A stretch of 64,000 bases of DNA from assembly GCF_022012445.1 (NCBI RefSeq), contig NZ_JAKLTS010000004.1:300229-364228 (forward strand), in the 5' to 3' direction. The stretch is from Massilia sp. TS11. GTDB lineage: Bacteria; Pseudomonadota; Gammaproteobacteria; Burkholderiales; Burkholderiaceae_D. A program made the position numbers and the translations under genes. The stretch's first letter is position 1. Every line of letters starts with the position of its first letter. The notes below the pieces were generated by a model. That model saw only the letters and a list, made by a program, of their open reading frames with translations. It was not told the DNA's origin and made no database searches. Of the stretch, positions 15,201 through 23,923 are shown one piece after another.

Positions 15201-17189
15201 ATGCGCTATTTCGTCACGGGGGCCACGGGCTTCATTGGCAAACGGCTGGTCAAGAAGCTACTCGCGCGCAAAGGCAGCGTGGTCTACTTCCTGATCCGCG
15301 AAGGCAGCAAGGACAAGGTGCCGGGCCTGCTCGAGTACTGGGGCACGACCAAGACGCGCGCGATTCCTGTGTTTGGCGACCTGCGCCAGGCCAAGCTGGG
15401 TGTCAGCAAGGAAGACACCAAGGCGCTCAGCAAGCAGATCGATCACTTCTTCCACCTGGCGGCCGTGTATGACCTGAGCGCCGATGCCGAGAGCCAGATT
15501 GCGGTCAACACCGAAGGCACGCGCAATACCGTGGATTTTGCCAACGCCATTCAGGCCGGCTGCTTCCAGCACGTGAGCTCGATTGCGGCCGCCGGCCTGT
15601 TCGAAGGCATCTGGCGCGAAGACATGTTCGAGGAAGCGGAAAACCTCGACCACCCCTACTTCGCCACCAAGCACGATTCGGAAAAAATCGTGCGCGAACA
15701 CTGCAAGATGCCCTGGCGCGTCTACCGCCCCGGCCTGGTCGTGGGCGACTCGCGCACGGGCGAAATGGACAAGATCGACGGCCCCTACTATTTCTTCAAG
15801 CTCATCCAGCGCATCCGCCAGCTGCTGCCGCCGTGGATGCCGACCATCGGCCTCGAAGGCGGGCGCATCAACATCGTCCCGGTCGACTTCGTGGTCAATG
15901 CGATGGACCACATCGCCCACAAGCCCAATCTCGACAACAAGGCCTTCCACCTGACCGACCCCGAGCCGATGCGCGTGGGCGAGGTGCTCAATGTGTTCTG
16001 CCGCGCCGCCCATGCGCCGACCATGAGCATCCGCATCAACGCCGCCCTGCTCGGCTTCATTCCGAAGTCGGTCAAGAAAGGCATCATGGCCCTGTCGCCC
16101 GTGCGGCGCGTGCGCGACGCGGTGATGAAGGACCTGGGCCTGCCGCCCGACATGATGCAGTTCATTAATTACCCGACGCGCTTCGACTGCCGCGACACCC
16201 TGGCCGCCCTCAAGGGCAGCGGCATCGCCTGCCCGCCGCTGGACAGCTATGCGGCGCCGATCTGGGACTACTGGGAGCGCAATCTCGACCCCGACCTGTT
16301 CATCGACCGCACCCTGGCCGGCCAGGTGCGCGGCAAGGTGGTGCTGGTGACGGGCGGCTCTTCGGGCATCGGCCTGGCCACGGCCCACAAGCTGGCCGAG
16401 GCCGGCGCCACGACGATCATCTGCGGGCGCGACGCCGACAAGCTGGCCGAAGCGCGCGACGCCGTGCGCGCGCGCGGCTACGAGCTGATCACCTATCCGG
16501 TCGACCTGTCCGACATGGCCGACGTCGACCGCTTCGTCAAAGTCCTGATCGACAACCACGACGGCGTCGACATCCTGGTCAACAATGCGGGCCGCTCGAT
16601 CCGGCGCGCGATCGAATCGAGCTTCGACCGCTTCCACGATTTCGAGCGCACCATGCAGCTCAATTATTTCGGCTGCCTGCGCGTGACCATGGGCCTGCTG
16701 CCGAAAATGATCGAACGCCACCGCGGCCAGGTGATCAACATCTCCTCGATCGGCGTGCTGACCAATGCACCGCGCTTCTCGGCCTATGTGTCCTCCAAGG
16801 CGGCGCTCGACGCCTGGACGCGCTGCGCCGCTTCCGAGCTGCAGGACGTCGGCATCAAGTTCACCACCATCAATATGCCGCTGGTGCGCACGCCGATGAT
16901 CGCCCCGACCAAGCTCTACCAGAACGTGCCGACCCTCACGCCCGAGGAAGCGGCCGACATGGTGGCCACGGCCATCGTCTACAAACCGGTGCGCATTGCC
17001 ACCCGCGTCGGCGTGTTCGGCCAGGTGCTGCATGCGCTGCTGCCGCGCGTTGCCCAGATCGTGCTGAACACCACCTTCCGCATGTTCCCCGATTCGGATG
17101 CGGCCAAGGGCGCGGACGGCAAGAAGATCCCGCAGATGTCATCCGAGCAGATCGCCATGCAGCAGCTGCTGCGCGGCGTGCACTTCTAA
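15201..17189 (+). CDS. Two-domain fatty acyl-CoA/aldehyde reductase (Marinobacter FAR-like)
   Basis: 662 residues made of two Rossmann reductases. Domain 1 (1-370) has GATGFIG at 7-13 and the YFATK catalytic pair at 153-157, as in NAD_binding_4 thioester reductases. Domain 2 (378-640) is a classical SDR with TGGSSGIG at 384-391, NNAGRS at 461-466 and YVSSK at 529-533. Length and many blocks (EDMFEEAENLDHPY, GPYYFFKLIQ, WDYWERNLDPDLF, NINMPLV-like ends) agree with the Marinobacter enzyme that reduces fatty acyl-CoA to fatty alcohol in four electrons with NADPH. This is from memory of that sequence. It overlaps the convergent LysR gene by four bases. Product use (wax ester, envelope lipid) is open; no wax ester synthase is in the window. 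Confidence 0.85.
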   Translation: MRYFVTGATGFIGKRLVKKLLARKGSVVYFLIREGSKDKVPGLLEYWGTTKTRAIPVFGDLRQAKLGVSKEDTKALSKQIDHFFHLAAVYDLSADAESQIAVNTEGTRNTVDFANAIQAGCFQHVSSIAAAGLFEGIWREDMFEEAENLDHPYFATKHDSEKIVREHCKMPWRVYRPGLVVGDSRTGEMDKIDGPYYFFKLIQRIRQLLPPWMPTIGLEGGRINIVPVDFVVNAMDHIAHKPNLDNKAFHLTDPEPMRVGEVLNVFCRAAHAPTMSIRINAALLGFIPKSVKKGIMALSPVRRVRDAVMKDLGLPPDMMQFINYPTRFDCRDTLAALKGSGIACPPLDSYAAPIWDYWERNLDPDLFIDRTLAGQVRGKVVLVTGGSSGIGLATAHKLAEAGATTIICGRDADKLAEARDAVRARGYELITYPVDLSDMADVDRFVKVLIDNHDGVDILVNNAGRSIRRAIESSFDRFHDFERTMQLNYFGCLRVTMGLLPKMIERHRGQVINISSIGVLTNAPRFSAYVSSKAALDAWTRCAASELQDVGIKFTTINMPLVRTPMIAPTKLYQNVPTLTPEEAADMVATAIVYKPVRIATRVGVFGQVLHALLPRVAQIVLNTTFRMFPDSDAAKGADGKKIPQMSSEQIAMQQLLRGVHF

Positions 17190-18076
17190 GCCTGGCGCAG
17201 GCGCGCGCGCACGTAGTCGACGAGCGCGCGCATCGCCGGGCTCACGCCCAGCCTGTGCGGATAGACGACATGCAGGCTGGCATCCTCGCCCGTCAGCTCA
17301 GGCAAGAGCTGCACCAGCCGTCCCGCCTGCAGATCGGCGCGCACGTCGAGCGCGGATTTGTAGGCGATGCCGGCCCCGGCTACCGCCCACTCCCGCATCA
17401 GACCGCCGTCGTCGGTCATCCTGTCCCCGCTGACTTCGATCTCCACGGCCTTGCGTCCCTGGCGCAGGCGCCAGATATTGCGCCAGCCCTTGCCCGTGTT
17501 GTAGAGCACGCAGTTGTGGGCCGCCAGTTCGTCCAGGCTGCGCGGGCTGCCATGCGCGCGCAGGTAGGACGGCGCCGCCACCAGCAGGCGGCGGCTCGGC
17601 GCGATCAGCTGGGCCACCAGGCTTGAGGCGCTCAGCTTGCCGTTGCGGAAAGCCAGATCGAAGCCCTCGTGATACAGATCGCTCATGCGGTCCTGGCACT
17701 GCACGAGCAGGCGCAGCTGCGGATGGGCGGCCTGGAAGTCGTGAAAAATCGGCACCAGCAGCTGGCGGCCGCAATCGGCCGGGGTGGTCACACGCAGGCT
17801 GCCCGCGATCTGGCCGCGCCCGGCGGCCAACAATTCCACGCCCTCATCGAGCAGGGCCAGCGCGCGCCGGCAGCTATCGAGAAACTGTTCGCCCTCCCCG
17901 GTCAGGCGCATGGCCCGCGTCGAGCGTTCAAACAGGCGGCAACCGAGCTGGGCCTCCAGGCGTTTGAGCGCCGCGCTGGCCGCGGCCGGTTGCAGATCGA
18001 GCGTACGCGCGGCGCGCGAGAGATTCCCGGTGTGGGCCGTGTGAACGAACAGGCGGAGATCGGCGGTCGCAAACAT
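17186..18076 (-). CDS. LysR family transcriptional regulator
   Basis: 296 residues. The HTH is at the N-terminus (DLRLFVHTAHTGNLSRAARTLDLQPAAASAALKRLEAQLG), followed by a PBP-type effector domain starting GSLRVTTPADCGRQLLVP. The effector half looks like the CrgA/DsdC-type group that often pairs with an oxidoreductase. It is divergent from the zinc-type alcohol dehydrogenase gene with a 96-base AT-richer spacer, the usual arrangement for control of that gene. ATG at 18076 is taken because it begins at the HTH; the open frame extends far upstream without homologous features. Confidence 0.9.
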   Translation of the reverse strand: MFATADLRLFVHTAHTGNLSRAARTLDLQPAAASAALKRLEAQLGCRLFERSTRAMRLTGEGEQFLDSCRRALALLDEGVELLAAGRGQIAGSLRVTTPADCGRQLLVPIFHDFQAAHPQLRLLVQCQDRMSDLYHEGFDLAFRNGKLSASSLVAQLIAPSRRLLVAAPSYLRAHGSPRSLDELAAHNCVLYNTGKGWRNIWRLRQGRKAVEIEVSGDRMTDDGGLMREWAVAGAGIAYKSALDVRADLQAGRLVQLLPELTGEDASLHVVYPHRLGVSPAMRALVDYVRARLRQA

Positions 18077-18172
18077 TATCAAATATTTTTTGAAAGTCTT
18101 TGCATTATTCTCCTGTTTTTCAACAGCATCAAGACGCGCAGAATGGGCCCACTTTTCATCCAGGAGCCCGCC

Positions 18173-19168
18173 ATGCACGCCATCACCCACGACTATCTTC
18201 AGCCCGCCCATCTGCGCGACCTTGACCTGCCCGTGCCCACGCCGGGGCCGTACGACCTGCTGGTCGCCGTCAAGGCCGTGTCCGTCAACCCGGTCGACAA
18301 CCGCGCACGCCGGCCCCGTCCCAATCCGCCGGCCACGCCGCGCGTGCTCGGCTGGGATGCGGCCGGCGTCGTCACGGCCGTCGGCGCGGCCGTGCGCGGC
18401 TTTCGTCCGGGCGAACGGGTGTTTTATGCTGGCGACATCACGCGTCCCGGTTCCTTCGCCGAATACCAGCTGGTCGACGCCCGCCTGGCCGGCCACATGG
18501 GCGCGCGCGCCAGCTTCGAGCAGGCCGCCGCCCTGCCCCTGGCCAGCCTGACGGCCTGGGAAGCCCTGTTCGAGCGCATGCGCGTGCGGCCCGGACCGGG
18601 GCGGCGCATCCTGATCGTCGGCGCCGCCGGCGGGGTCGGTTCGATGGCCGTGCAGCTGGCGGCCAAAGTGGCGCAGCTGGAGGTGATCGCCACCGCCTCG
18701 CGCCCGGCCTCGGCCGCCTGGGTGCGCCAGCTCGGCGCGCGCCATGTGATCGACCACCGCGCCGATATCCCGGCCCAGCTGGCGGCACTTGGCATGCCCG
18801 AGGTCGACTACGTGCTGCTGGCCGCGCCGACCGATGATTATTTGGAGACGATGGCCCAGGTGATCGCGCCGCAAGGTACAATCGGCACCCTCGTCGAGGC
18901 GACCCGGCCCGTGGACTGGGCGCGCTTCTGGGACAAGAGCGTGAGCCTGGCCTGGACCATGGTGTTCACGCGCAGCGCCTGCGCCACGGCCGACCTGGCC
19001 GAACAGGGACGGATTCTGAACGAGGTCGCGCGCCTGCTGGACGACGGCACCCTGCTGCCGGTGACGACCGAAGTGAGCTCACCGATCAGCGCGGCCACAC
19101 TGGAGCAAGCCCTCGACAAGCTGGCCCAGGGCACCACAATCGGCAAATCGGTCCTGACGGGATTCTAA
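18173..19168 (+). CDS. Zinc-binding alcohol dehydrogenase family protein (quinone-oxidoreductase-like)
   Basis: 331 residues of the MDR superfamily. N-terminal GroES-like part (VKAVSVNPVDNRAR, LGWDAAGVV) and Rossmann part with ILIVGAAGGVGSMAVQLA. The zinc ligands of true ADHs are missing, so it is a ZADH1/QOR-type NADPH reductase acting on quinones or enones. CAGGAG lies seven bases before the ATG. The divergent LysR gene probably controls it. Confidence 0.88.
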   Translation: MHAITHDYLQPAHLRDLDLPVPTPGPYDLLVAVKAVSVNPVDNRARRPRPNPPATPRVLGWDAAGVVTAVGAAVRGFRPGERVFYAGDITRPGSFAEYQLVDARLAGHMGARASFEQAAALPLASLTAWEALFERMRVRPGPGRRILIVGAAGGVGSMAVQLAAKVAQLEVIATASRPASAAWVRQLGARHVIDHRADIPAQLAALGMPEVDYVLLAAPTDDYLETMAQVIAPQGTIGTLVEATRPVDWARFWDKSVSLAWTMVFTRSACATADLAEQGRILNEVARLLDDGTLLPVTTEVSSPISAATLEQALDKLAQGTTIGKSVLTGF

Positions 19169-19184
19169 ACAGCGCACATACGCG

Positions 19185-19268
19185 GCGGGTCGCATGACCC
19201 GCCCGGCAGAAAGCGGCGAGCCACATGCGGTGCCTCTCGGTTTCTGACGGGCGGGTCATGCGACCCGC
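19185..19268. repeat. Inverted repeat with 21-base perfect arms
   Basis: Arms at 19185-19205 and 19248-19268 (GCGGGTCGCATGACCCGCCCG and its complement) enclose 42 bases that pair imperfectly further in (CAGAAA with TTTCTG). Each arm itself contains the near-palindrome CGGGTCGCATGACCCG. It separates two convergent genes and may serve as a terminator, or be a REP-type element. Confidence 0.75.
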
Positions 19269-19274
19269 TGCGCC

Positions 19275-22200
19275 TCAGCCGCCGCGTCTGCCGTAGAGCT
19301 GCTCATGCAAGCGGAAGCCCTCGCGGATGTTCTCGCGCAGCACCGCCCCTTTCCAGGGCTTCGTGTAGAAGCGGTCGACGGCGCCGTGGTTGATGGCGGC
19401 CATGATCGGGGTCAGGTCGGCGTAGGCGCTCAGCATGATGCGGAAGGTGTCGGGCGCCAGATTCTTGACCCGCTCCATGAACTCGGTGCCGCTCATCATC
19501 GGCATCACCTGGTCGCACAGGATCACCTGGACGCGGTTACGCGCGAGCAGGTCGAAGCCCTCGGCCGCCGTCTCGGCCGTCAGGATCCGATAGCCGTCCT
19601 GGGCCAGGAAATCCGACAGGCTCTGCAGCATGAAGGGGTCGTCGTCGACGATCAGCAGGGTCTGCTGGGGCGCCAGTTCAGCCTCGTCCTGCGGCGCTTC
19701 CAGGCGGCGGCCCTCGCACAGCATCTGCTCGAACACTTCGGCCGGCACCGGGCGGCTGAAATAGAAGCCCTGCATCTCGTCACACTGGTGGCGCCGCAGA
19801 TAGGCAAGCTGGGCATCTTTCTCCACCCCTTCGGCCACGACATTGAGTTTCAGGCTGTGCGCCATATTGATGATGGCCAGCACGATGGCGGCATCCTCGG
19901 GATTGCTGGTCACCTCGCGCACGAAGGCAATGTCGATCTTCAGCTTGTCGATCGGGAAGCGCTTCAGATAGGCCAGGCTCGAATAACCGGTGCCGAAATC
20001 ATCGACCGAGATGCCGACGCCGAGGGCCTTCAGATTATTCAGCACCGAGATCGTCTCCTCGGCATTTGACATCAGCGAGGATTCGGTCAGTTCGAGCTCG
20101 AGCAGTTCGGGCGCAATCGCGTGGGTCTGCAGCGCGCGCCGCACTTCCTGCTCGAGGCCGCCGACGAAGAACTGCACGCCCGACACATTCACCGACAGAT
20201 TGACGTCCCCGACCGGGCCCTGGCCCCATTCGGCGATCTTGCGGCAGGCCTGGTGCAGCACCCAGGTGCCGACTTTCACGATCAGGCCCGTTTCTTCGAG
20301 GATCGGGATGAACAGGGCCGGCGAGACCATGCCATGCCCGGGCCGCTGCCAACGCAGCAGCACCTCGGCGCCGCTGATGCGGCCCGTGCCGATGTGGACC
20401 TTGGGCTGGTAATACAGCACGAATTCCTCGTGCTCGATGGCGCGGCGCAGCGCGTTTTCCATGTCGAGCCGGGCCAGCGACTGGGCGTTCATCTCGGCCG
20501 TGAAGAAGCGGAAGGCGTCGCGCCCGGCTTCCTTGGCGCGGTACATGGCCGTGTCGGCGTACTGGATCAGGGTGTCGGCGTCGTGCGCATCGTCGGGGAA
20601 GACGGTGACGCCGATGCTGACCGTGACGTTCAGCTCATGCCCCTTGAGCACGAAGGGCGCGCGCATCGTCTCGCGGATCTTGTCGATCACGGCGATGGCG
20701 TTCTGGGCGCCGTCGGGCAGCATCAGGATGGCGGCGAACTCGTCGCCGCCGAAGCGGCCGATGGTGTCGCGCAGACGCAGGCAGTCGACCAGGCGGTTGG
20801 AGAACTCGCGCAGCAGCTCGTCGCCGACAGCATGGCCGAGCGTATCGTTGACGGTCTTGAAGCGGTCCATGTCGAGGAACAGCACGGCCAGCGCCCAGCC
20901 GTGTTCGCGCGCCTGCTCGATCGCGCGGTTCAGGGCCTCGTAGAACTGGCTGCGGTTGGGCAGGCCGGTCAGCGTATCGAAATGGGCCAGCTTCAGCAGG
21001 CGCTGCTCGGCTTCCTTGCGCTCGGTGATGTCGCGCGCCACGGCCACCAGTATCCAGCCCTGGCCCGAGCGCAGCGAGCGCCGCTGCACCTCGACGGCGA
21101 GGCTGCCGCCATCGGCGCGCGTGAGCATGAGTTCGGTGACGGCGCCGTTCGGGTCGCCGGTCAGCAGCTTGCGCATCAGGTCGTCCAGCGGCGCGGCCAG
21201 CGGCACACTGTGGAAGGCGGCACGCTCAAAGCCGAGCATGGCGCTGGCGGCCTGGTTGACGTCGATGAAGCGCTGCTGGCCGAAGTCGATCAGGAAGATC
21301 GCGTCGGCGGTCGCGTCCATGGCCGTGCGAAAGCGCAGCAGGTCTTCGTCGAGGCGGATGCGGGCCGCCATGTCGGCCGTCAGCTGTTCGTGGTTCTGGC
21401 GGATTTCATCGAGCAGCAGCAGGTTTTCGTAAGCCACGGCGAGCTGGGCGGCGACGGTGACGGCGATGCGCTCATCGACTTCCGAGAACTCGGCCGCGCC
21501 GACCTTGTCCACCAGGTAGAGCCAGCCATGGCGCTTGTCGTGCGAGCCGACCGGCACACCCAGGAAGGAATGGATCGGCGGGTGTTCGGCGTCGAAGCCG
21601 AGGCCGCGTGGGTCGCCGTCCAGGCCGCTGGCGCGCACGGGCTGGCCGTCGCGCAGGATATTTTGCAGCACGCCCGCGTGGGGCGCGTCGCGCACGCCTT
21701 GCACGCGGCCGCGCTCGCCGCGCGAGGACAGATGCTCGATCGTGCTGCCATCGGCCGAAAACACGCCGACCACGGCCAGCCGCGCCACGCACACGTCCTG
21801 CGCCACCTTGCAGCCGATGTCGAGCAGCCCGGCGACTTCGCGCGCGCTGCCCAGCTGAATGCCCAGTTCGATCAGGGCGGTCAGGCGCAGGCTGACGGCC
21901 TGCAGGCTGGACAGGGATTCAGCCAGCTGCTCGGTCATCATGTCGGCCTCGGGCAGCGGCGCCTCGTGCACGGCCTGGCTGAGCAGCTCGCGCGTGCTGC
22001 GCGCCGCACCCAGATAGCCAGCCACGGTGCTGTCGATGGCCTTGCGCACGGCGCTGTCGGTGTCGCCCGGCGCCTCCTCCACGGCCGGGCTGAGGTCCGG
22101 ATCGCGCATGCCGAGCGCCTCGTGCACCGTATGCAGCAGCAGTTCCGGCTCGGACGGCTTGGGCAGCACCCAGCGCACGCCGCAGGCATCGGCCAGCAGC

Positions 22201-22910
22201 TTGGCCTCGCGCTCGCGGTAGGTGGCCGTGTAGAAGATGATCGGCACGTTCGCCAGGCGCGCATCGAGGCGCAGGTGCATGACGAATTCGTAGCCGTCCA
22301 TCTTCGGCATCAGAATGTCGGAGATGATCAGGTCGGGCAGCTCGTCCTGCAGCAGGGCCAGGGCTGCTTCGCCGTCGACGGCTTCGAGGATGCGGTGGCC
22401 GCTGTAACTGAGCAGGGTGCGCAGGAAGTCGCGGTTGAGCACATGGTCGTCCACGATCAGGATGGTGGCGCTGTGGTGCTCGCTGGGCGGTGCGGCCGGC
22501 GCCGCGGCCGGATCGGCGGCCGCGACCGGCGGTGCGGCCACCAGTTCGGGCAAGTAGGCGGCCAGCTGGCTGATGAAACTGTCGGGCTCGATCGGCTTGC
22601 TGATATAGCCGTCGAAGCCGGCGTCGAGCAGGCGCTCGCGGTCGCCGACCATGGCCAGCGCGGTCACGGCCAGAATCGGAATCTCGCGCAGGGCCGGATC
22701 GTCCTTGCAGGCGCGCGCCACGCCAAAGCCGTCGAGCTTGGGCAGGTGCACATCGCAGATGATCAGCTGCGGCTGGTAGGCGCGCGCGGCGGCCAGGCCA
22801 GCCTCGCCATCGGCGGCCGGAATTGCTGTATGGCCAAAGGCGGTCAGCAGGTATTCCATCAACTCCATATTGGTGGAGTTGTCTTCAATGATCAAAATCC
22901 TTGCAGACAC
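19275..22910 (-). CDS. Hybrid c-di-GMP protein: REC-REC-GAF-PAS-GGDEF-EAL-REC
   Basis: 1211 residues, cytoplasmic. Domains: REC1 1-120 (phospho-Asp53), REC2 149-265 (Asp198), GAF about 345-500, PAS about 522-640, GGDEF about 640-800, EAL about 815-1070, and a HupR-like REC3 1085-1200 (Asp1133). The cyclase site GGDEF (721-725) is intact with an RxxD inhibitory site at 712-715. The phosphodiesterase signature reads EVLLR (849-853) instead of EALLR but keeps Glu and Arg, and DDFGTGYSS (970-978) is intact, so both activities are plausible. The start is GTG with GGAGG seven bases upstream. No histidine kinase is adjacent, so the phosphodonor is unknown. Confidence 0.93.
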   Translation of the reverse strand: MSARILIIEDNSTNMELMEYLLTAFGHTAIPAADGEAGLAAARAYQPQLIICDVHLPKLDGFGVARACKDDPALREIPILAVTALAMVGDRERLLDAGFDGYISKPIEPDSFISQLAAYLPELVAAPPVAAADPAAAPAAPPSEHHSATILIVDDHVLNRDFLRTLLSYSGHRILEAVDGEAALALLQDELPDLIISDILMPKMDGYEFVMHLRLDARLANVPIIFYTATYREREAKLLADACGVRWVLPKPSEPELLLHTVHEALGMRDPDLSPAVEEAPGDTDSAVRKAIDSTVAGYLGAARSTRELLSQAVHEAPLPEADMMTEQLAESLSSLQAVSLRLTALIELGIQLGSAREVAGLLDIGCKVAQDVCVARLAVVGVFSADGSTIEHLSSRGERGRVQGVRDAPHAGVLQNILRDGQPVRASGLDGDPRGLGFDAEHPPIHSFLGVPVGSHDKRHGWLYLVDKVGAAEFSEVDERIAVTVAAQLAVAYENLLLLDEIRQNHEQLTADMAARIRLDEDLLRFRTAMDATADAIFLIDFGQQRFIDVNQAASAMLGFERAAFHSVPLAAPLDDLMRKLLTGDPNGAVTELMLTRADGGSLAVEVQRRSLRSGQGWILVAVARDITERKEAEQRLLKLAHFDTLTGLPNRSQFYEALNRAIEQAREHGWALAVLFLDMDRFKTVNDTLGHAVGDELLREFSNRLVDCLRLRDTIGRFGGDEFAAILMLPDGAQNAIAVIDKIRETMRAPFVLKGHELNVTVSIGVTVFPDDAHDADTLIQYADTAMYRAKEAGRDAFRFFTAEMNAQSLARLDMENALRRAIEHEEFVLYYQPKVHIGTGRISGAEVLLRWQRPGHGMVSPALFIPILEETGLIVKVGTWVLHQACRKIAEWGQGPVGDVNLSVNVSGVQFFVGGLEQEVRRALQTHAIAPELLELELTESSLMSNAEETISVLNNLKALGVGISVDDFGTGYSSLAYLKRFPIDKLKIDIAFVREVTSNPEDAAIVLAIINMAHSLKLNVVAEGVEKDAQLAYLRRHQCDEMQGFYFSRPVPAEVFEQMLCEGRRLEAPQDEAELAPQQTLLIVDDDPFMLQSLSDFLAQDGYRILTAETAAEGFDLLARNRVQVILCDQVMPMMSGTEFMERVKNLAPDTFRIMLSAYADLTPIMAAINHGAVDRFYTKPWKGAVLRENIREGFRLHEQLYGRRGG

Positions 22911-23018
22911 GCGTTAACCTCCGAGCTTCCCGGGATCACCTTACCGCAATTGAGCAGGGAAAGGCTCACGCTTTTCCACTTGCATTGGAGAATTGTTATT
23001 TCCTTAGTCTAGGACAGA

Positions 23019-23921
23019 TCAGACAAGTTTGCCCACCCGATTGATTTCGGCGAGCACGGCCGCGAGCACCGCGGGATCGCTGCCCAGGGCCACATGGCCG
23101 ATGCCGGCAAAGGCCTGGTGGTCGGCGCCGGCCAGCACACTTGAAGTCTGGGGAGCAATTATGTTGTCGTGGAAGGAATACATCGAGAGGATCAGCGCGC
23201 GCGTGGCAGCGTCCTCGCTGGCCGCCAGTTCGCGCAGCCAGGCGCTGCCGACCTGCATCTGGCGGGCGTTGATGCCGATGCCGAAGCGGGCCAGCGCGGT
23301 GCCACCGTGCGGGGTGCCCAGCGTGATCAGGCGCGCCACCCGGGCGCGGCCATAGCGGCGCAGGTAGGCGCGCATGGCCAGGCCGCCCATGCTGTGGGCC
23401 ACCACGATGGCCGGGCCGGGACCGAGCGCGGCCAGGGCCGCGGCGATGGCGGGGGCATAATCGTCGATGCTGGCGCCGGGCGGCTCCAGGTCGATGGTCG
23501 CATGGGCAATCGCGCGCGCATCGAGAGCGCGCGTCAGCGCCTGCCAGTAGCCGCTATTGCAGGCGTAACCGTGCACGAGCAGCACCGGCAGATGCGCGCC
23601 CGGATGCGGGCGGTGGCGCTGGCGCGCCTGGGGCATCGTCCAGGACGAATGGAACATCGTGGCGCAAAACTCACGCGCCACCATGCAAATAGCCTCCCAC
23701 ACACCAATTCGATGCGAATCCGGCGTCGGACTGCCCAACCAGCGGCTGAGCACGAAATTATTCGTCGTGATCGCCAGGCGCACCAGCAGCGCAAACGCCA
23801 GCGCGGCCAGCAGCGCCAGCCAGACCGAGGCCACCACGCCGCTGAGCACCAGTCCGGCCGCCACCAGCGCGACGGCGGCCAGCTGCACCAGCAGCAGCCA
23901 GCGCAGAAGGCGTGCAATCAT
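23019..23921 (-). CDS. Membrane-anchored lipase/esterase (alpha/beta hydrolase)
   Basis: 300 residues. Two N-terminal hydrophobic segments (about 5-30 and 33-52) anchor it in the membrane. The hydrolase part has the oxyanion region LLVHGYACNSGYW (115-127), nucleophile Ser177 in VAHSMGG, LGTPHGGTALA typical of triacylglycerol lipases and PGAP1-like enzymes, and a late His in GIGHVALG. The start at 23921 is two bases after the GMC oxidoreductase stop, so the two are co-transcribed. The frame continues upstream within the GMC gene but without likely start. Confidence 0.85.
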   Translation of the reverse strand: MIARLLRWLLLVQLAAVALVAAGLVLSGVVASVWLALLAALAFALLVRLAITTNNFVLSRWLGSPTPDSHRIGVWEAICMVAREFCATMFHSSWTMPQARQRHRPHPGAHLPVLLVHGYACNSGYWQALTRALDARAIAHATIDLEPPGASIDDYAPAIAAALAALGPGPAIVVAHSMGGLAMRAYLRRYGRARVARLITLGTPHGGTALARFGIGINARQMQVGSAWLRELAASEDAATRALILSMYSFHDNIIAPQTSSVLAGADHQAFAGIGHVALGSDPAVLAAVLAEINRVGKLV

Positions 23922-23923
23922 CG

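Noticed and set aside
15258..17033. A 591-codon open frame on the minus strand
   Set aside because: Antisense to the fatty acyl-CoA reductase, whose two Rossmann motifs and YxxxK pairs are intact.
22861..22880. Inverted repeat AACTCCA-N6-TGGAGTT at the start of the GGDEF-EAL gene
   Set aside because: It lies inside the coding part of REC1 and encodes conserved residues; probably chance.
20121..23012. A 963-codon open frame on the plus strand
   Set aside because: Antisense to the REC/GGDEF/EAL gene; no recognisable domain and no SD.
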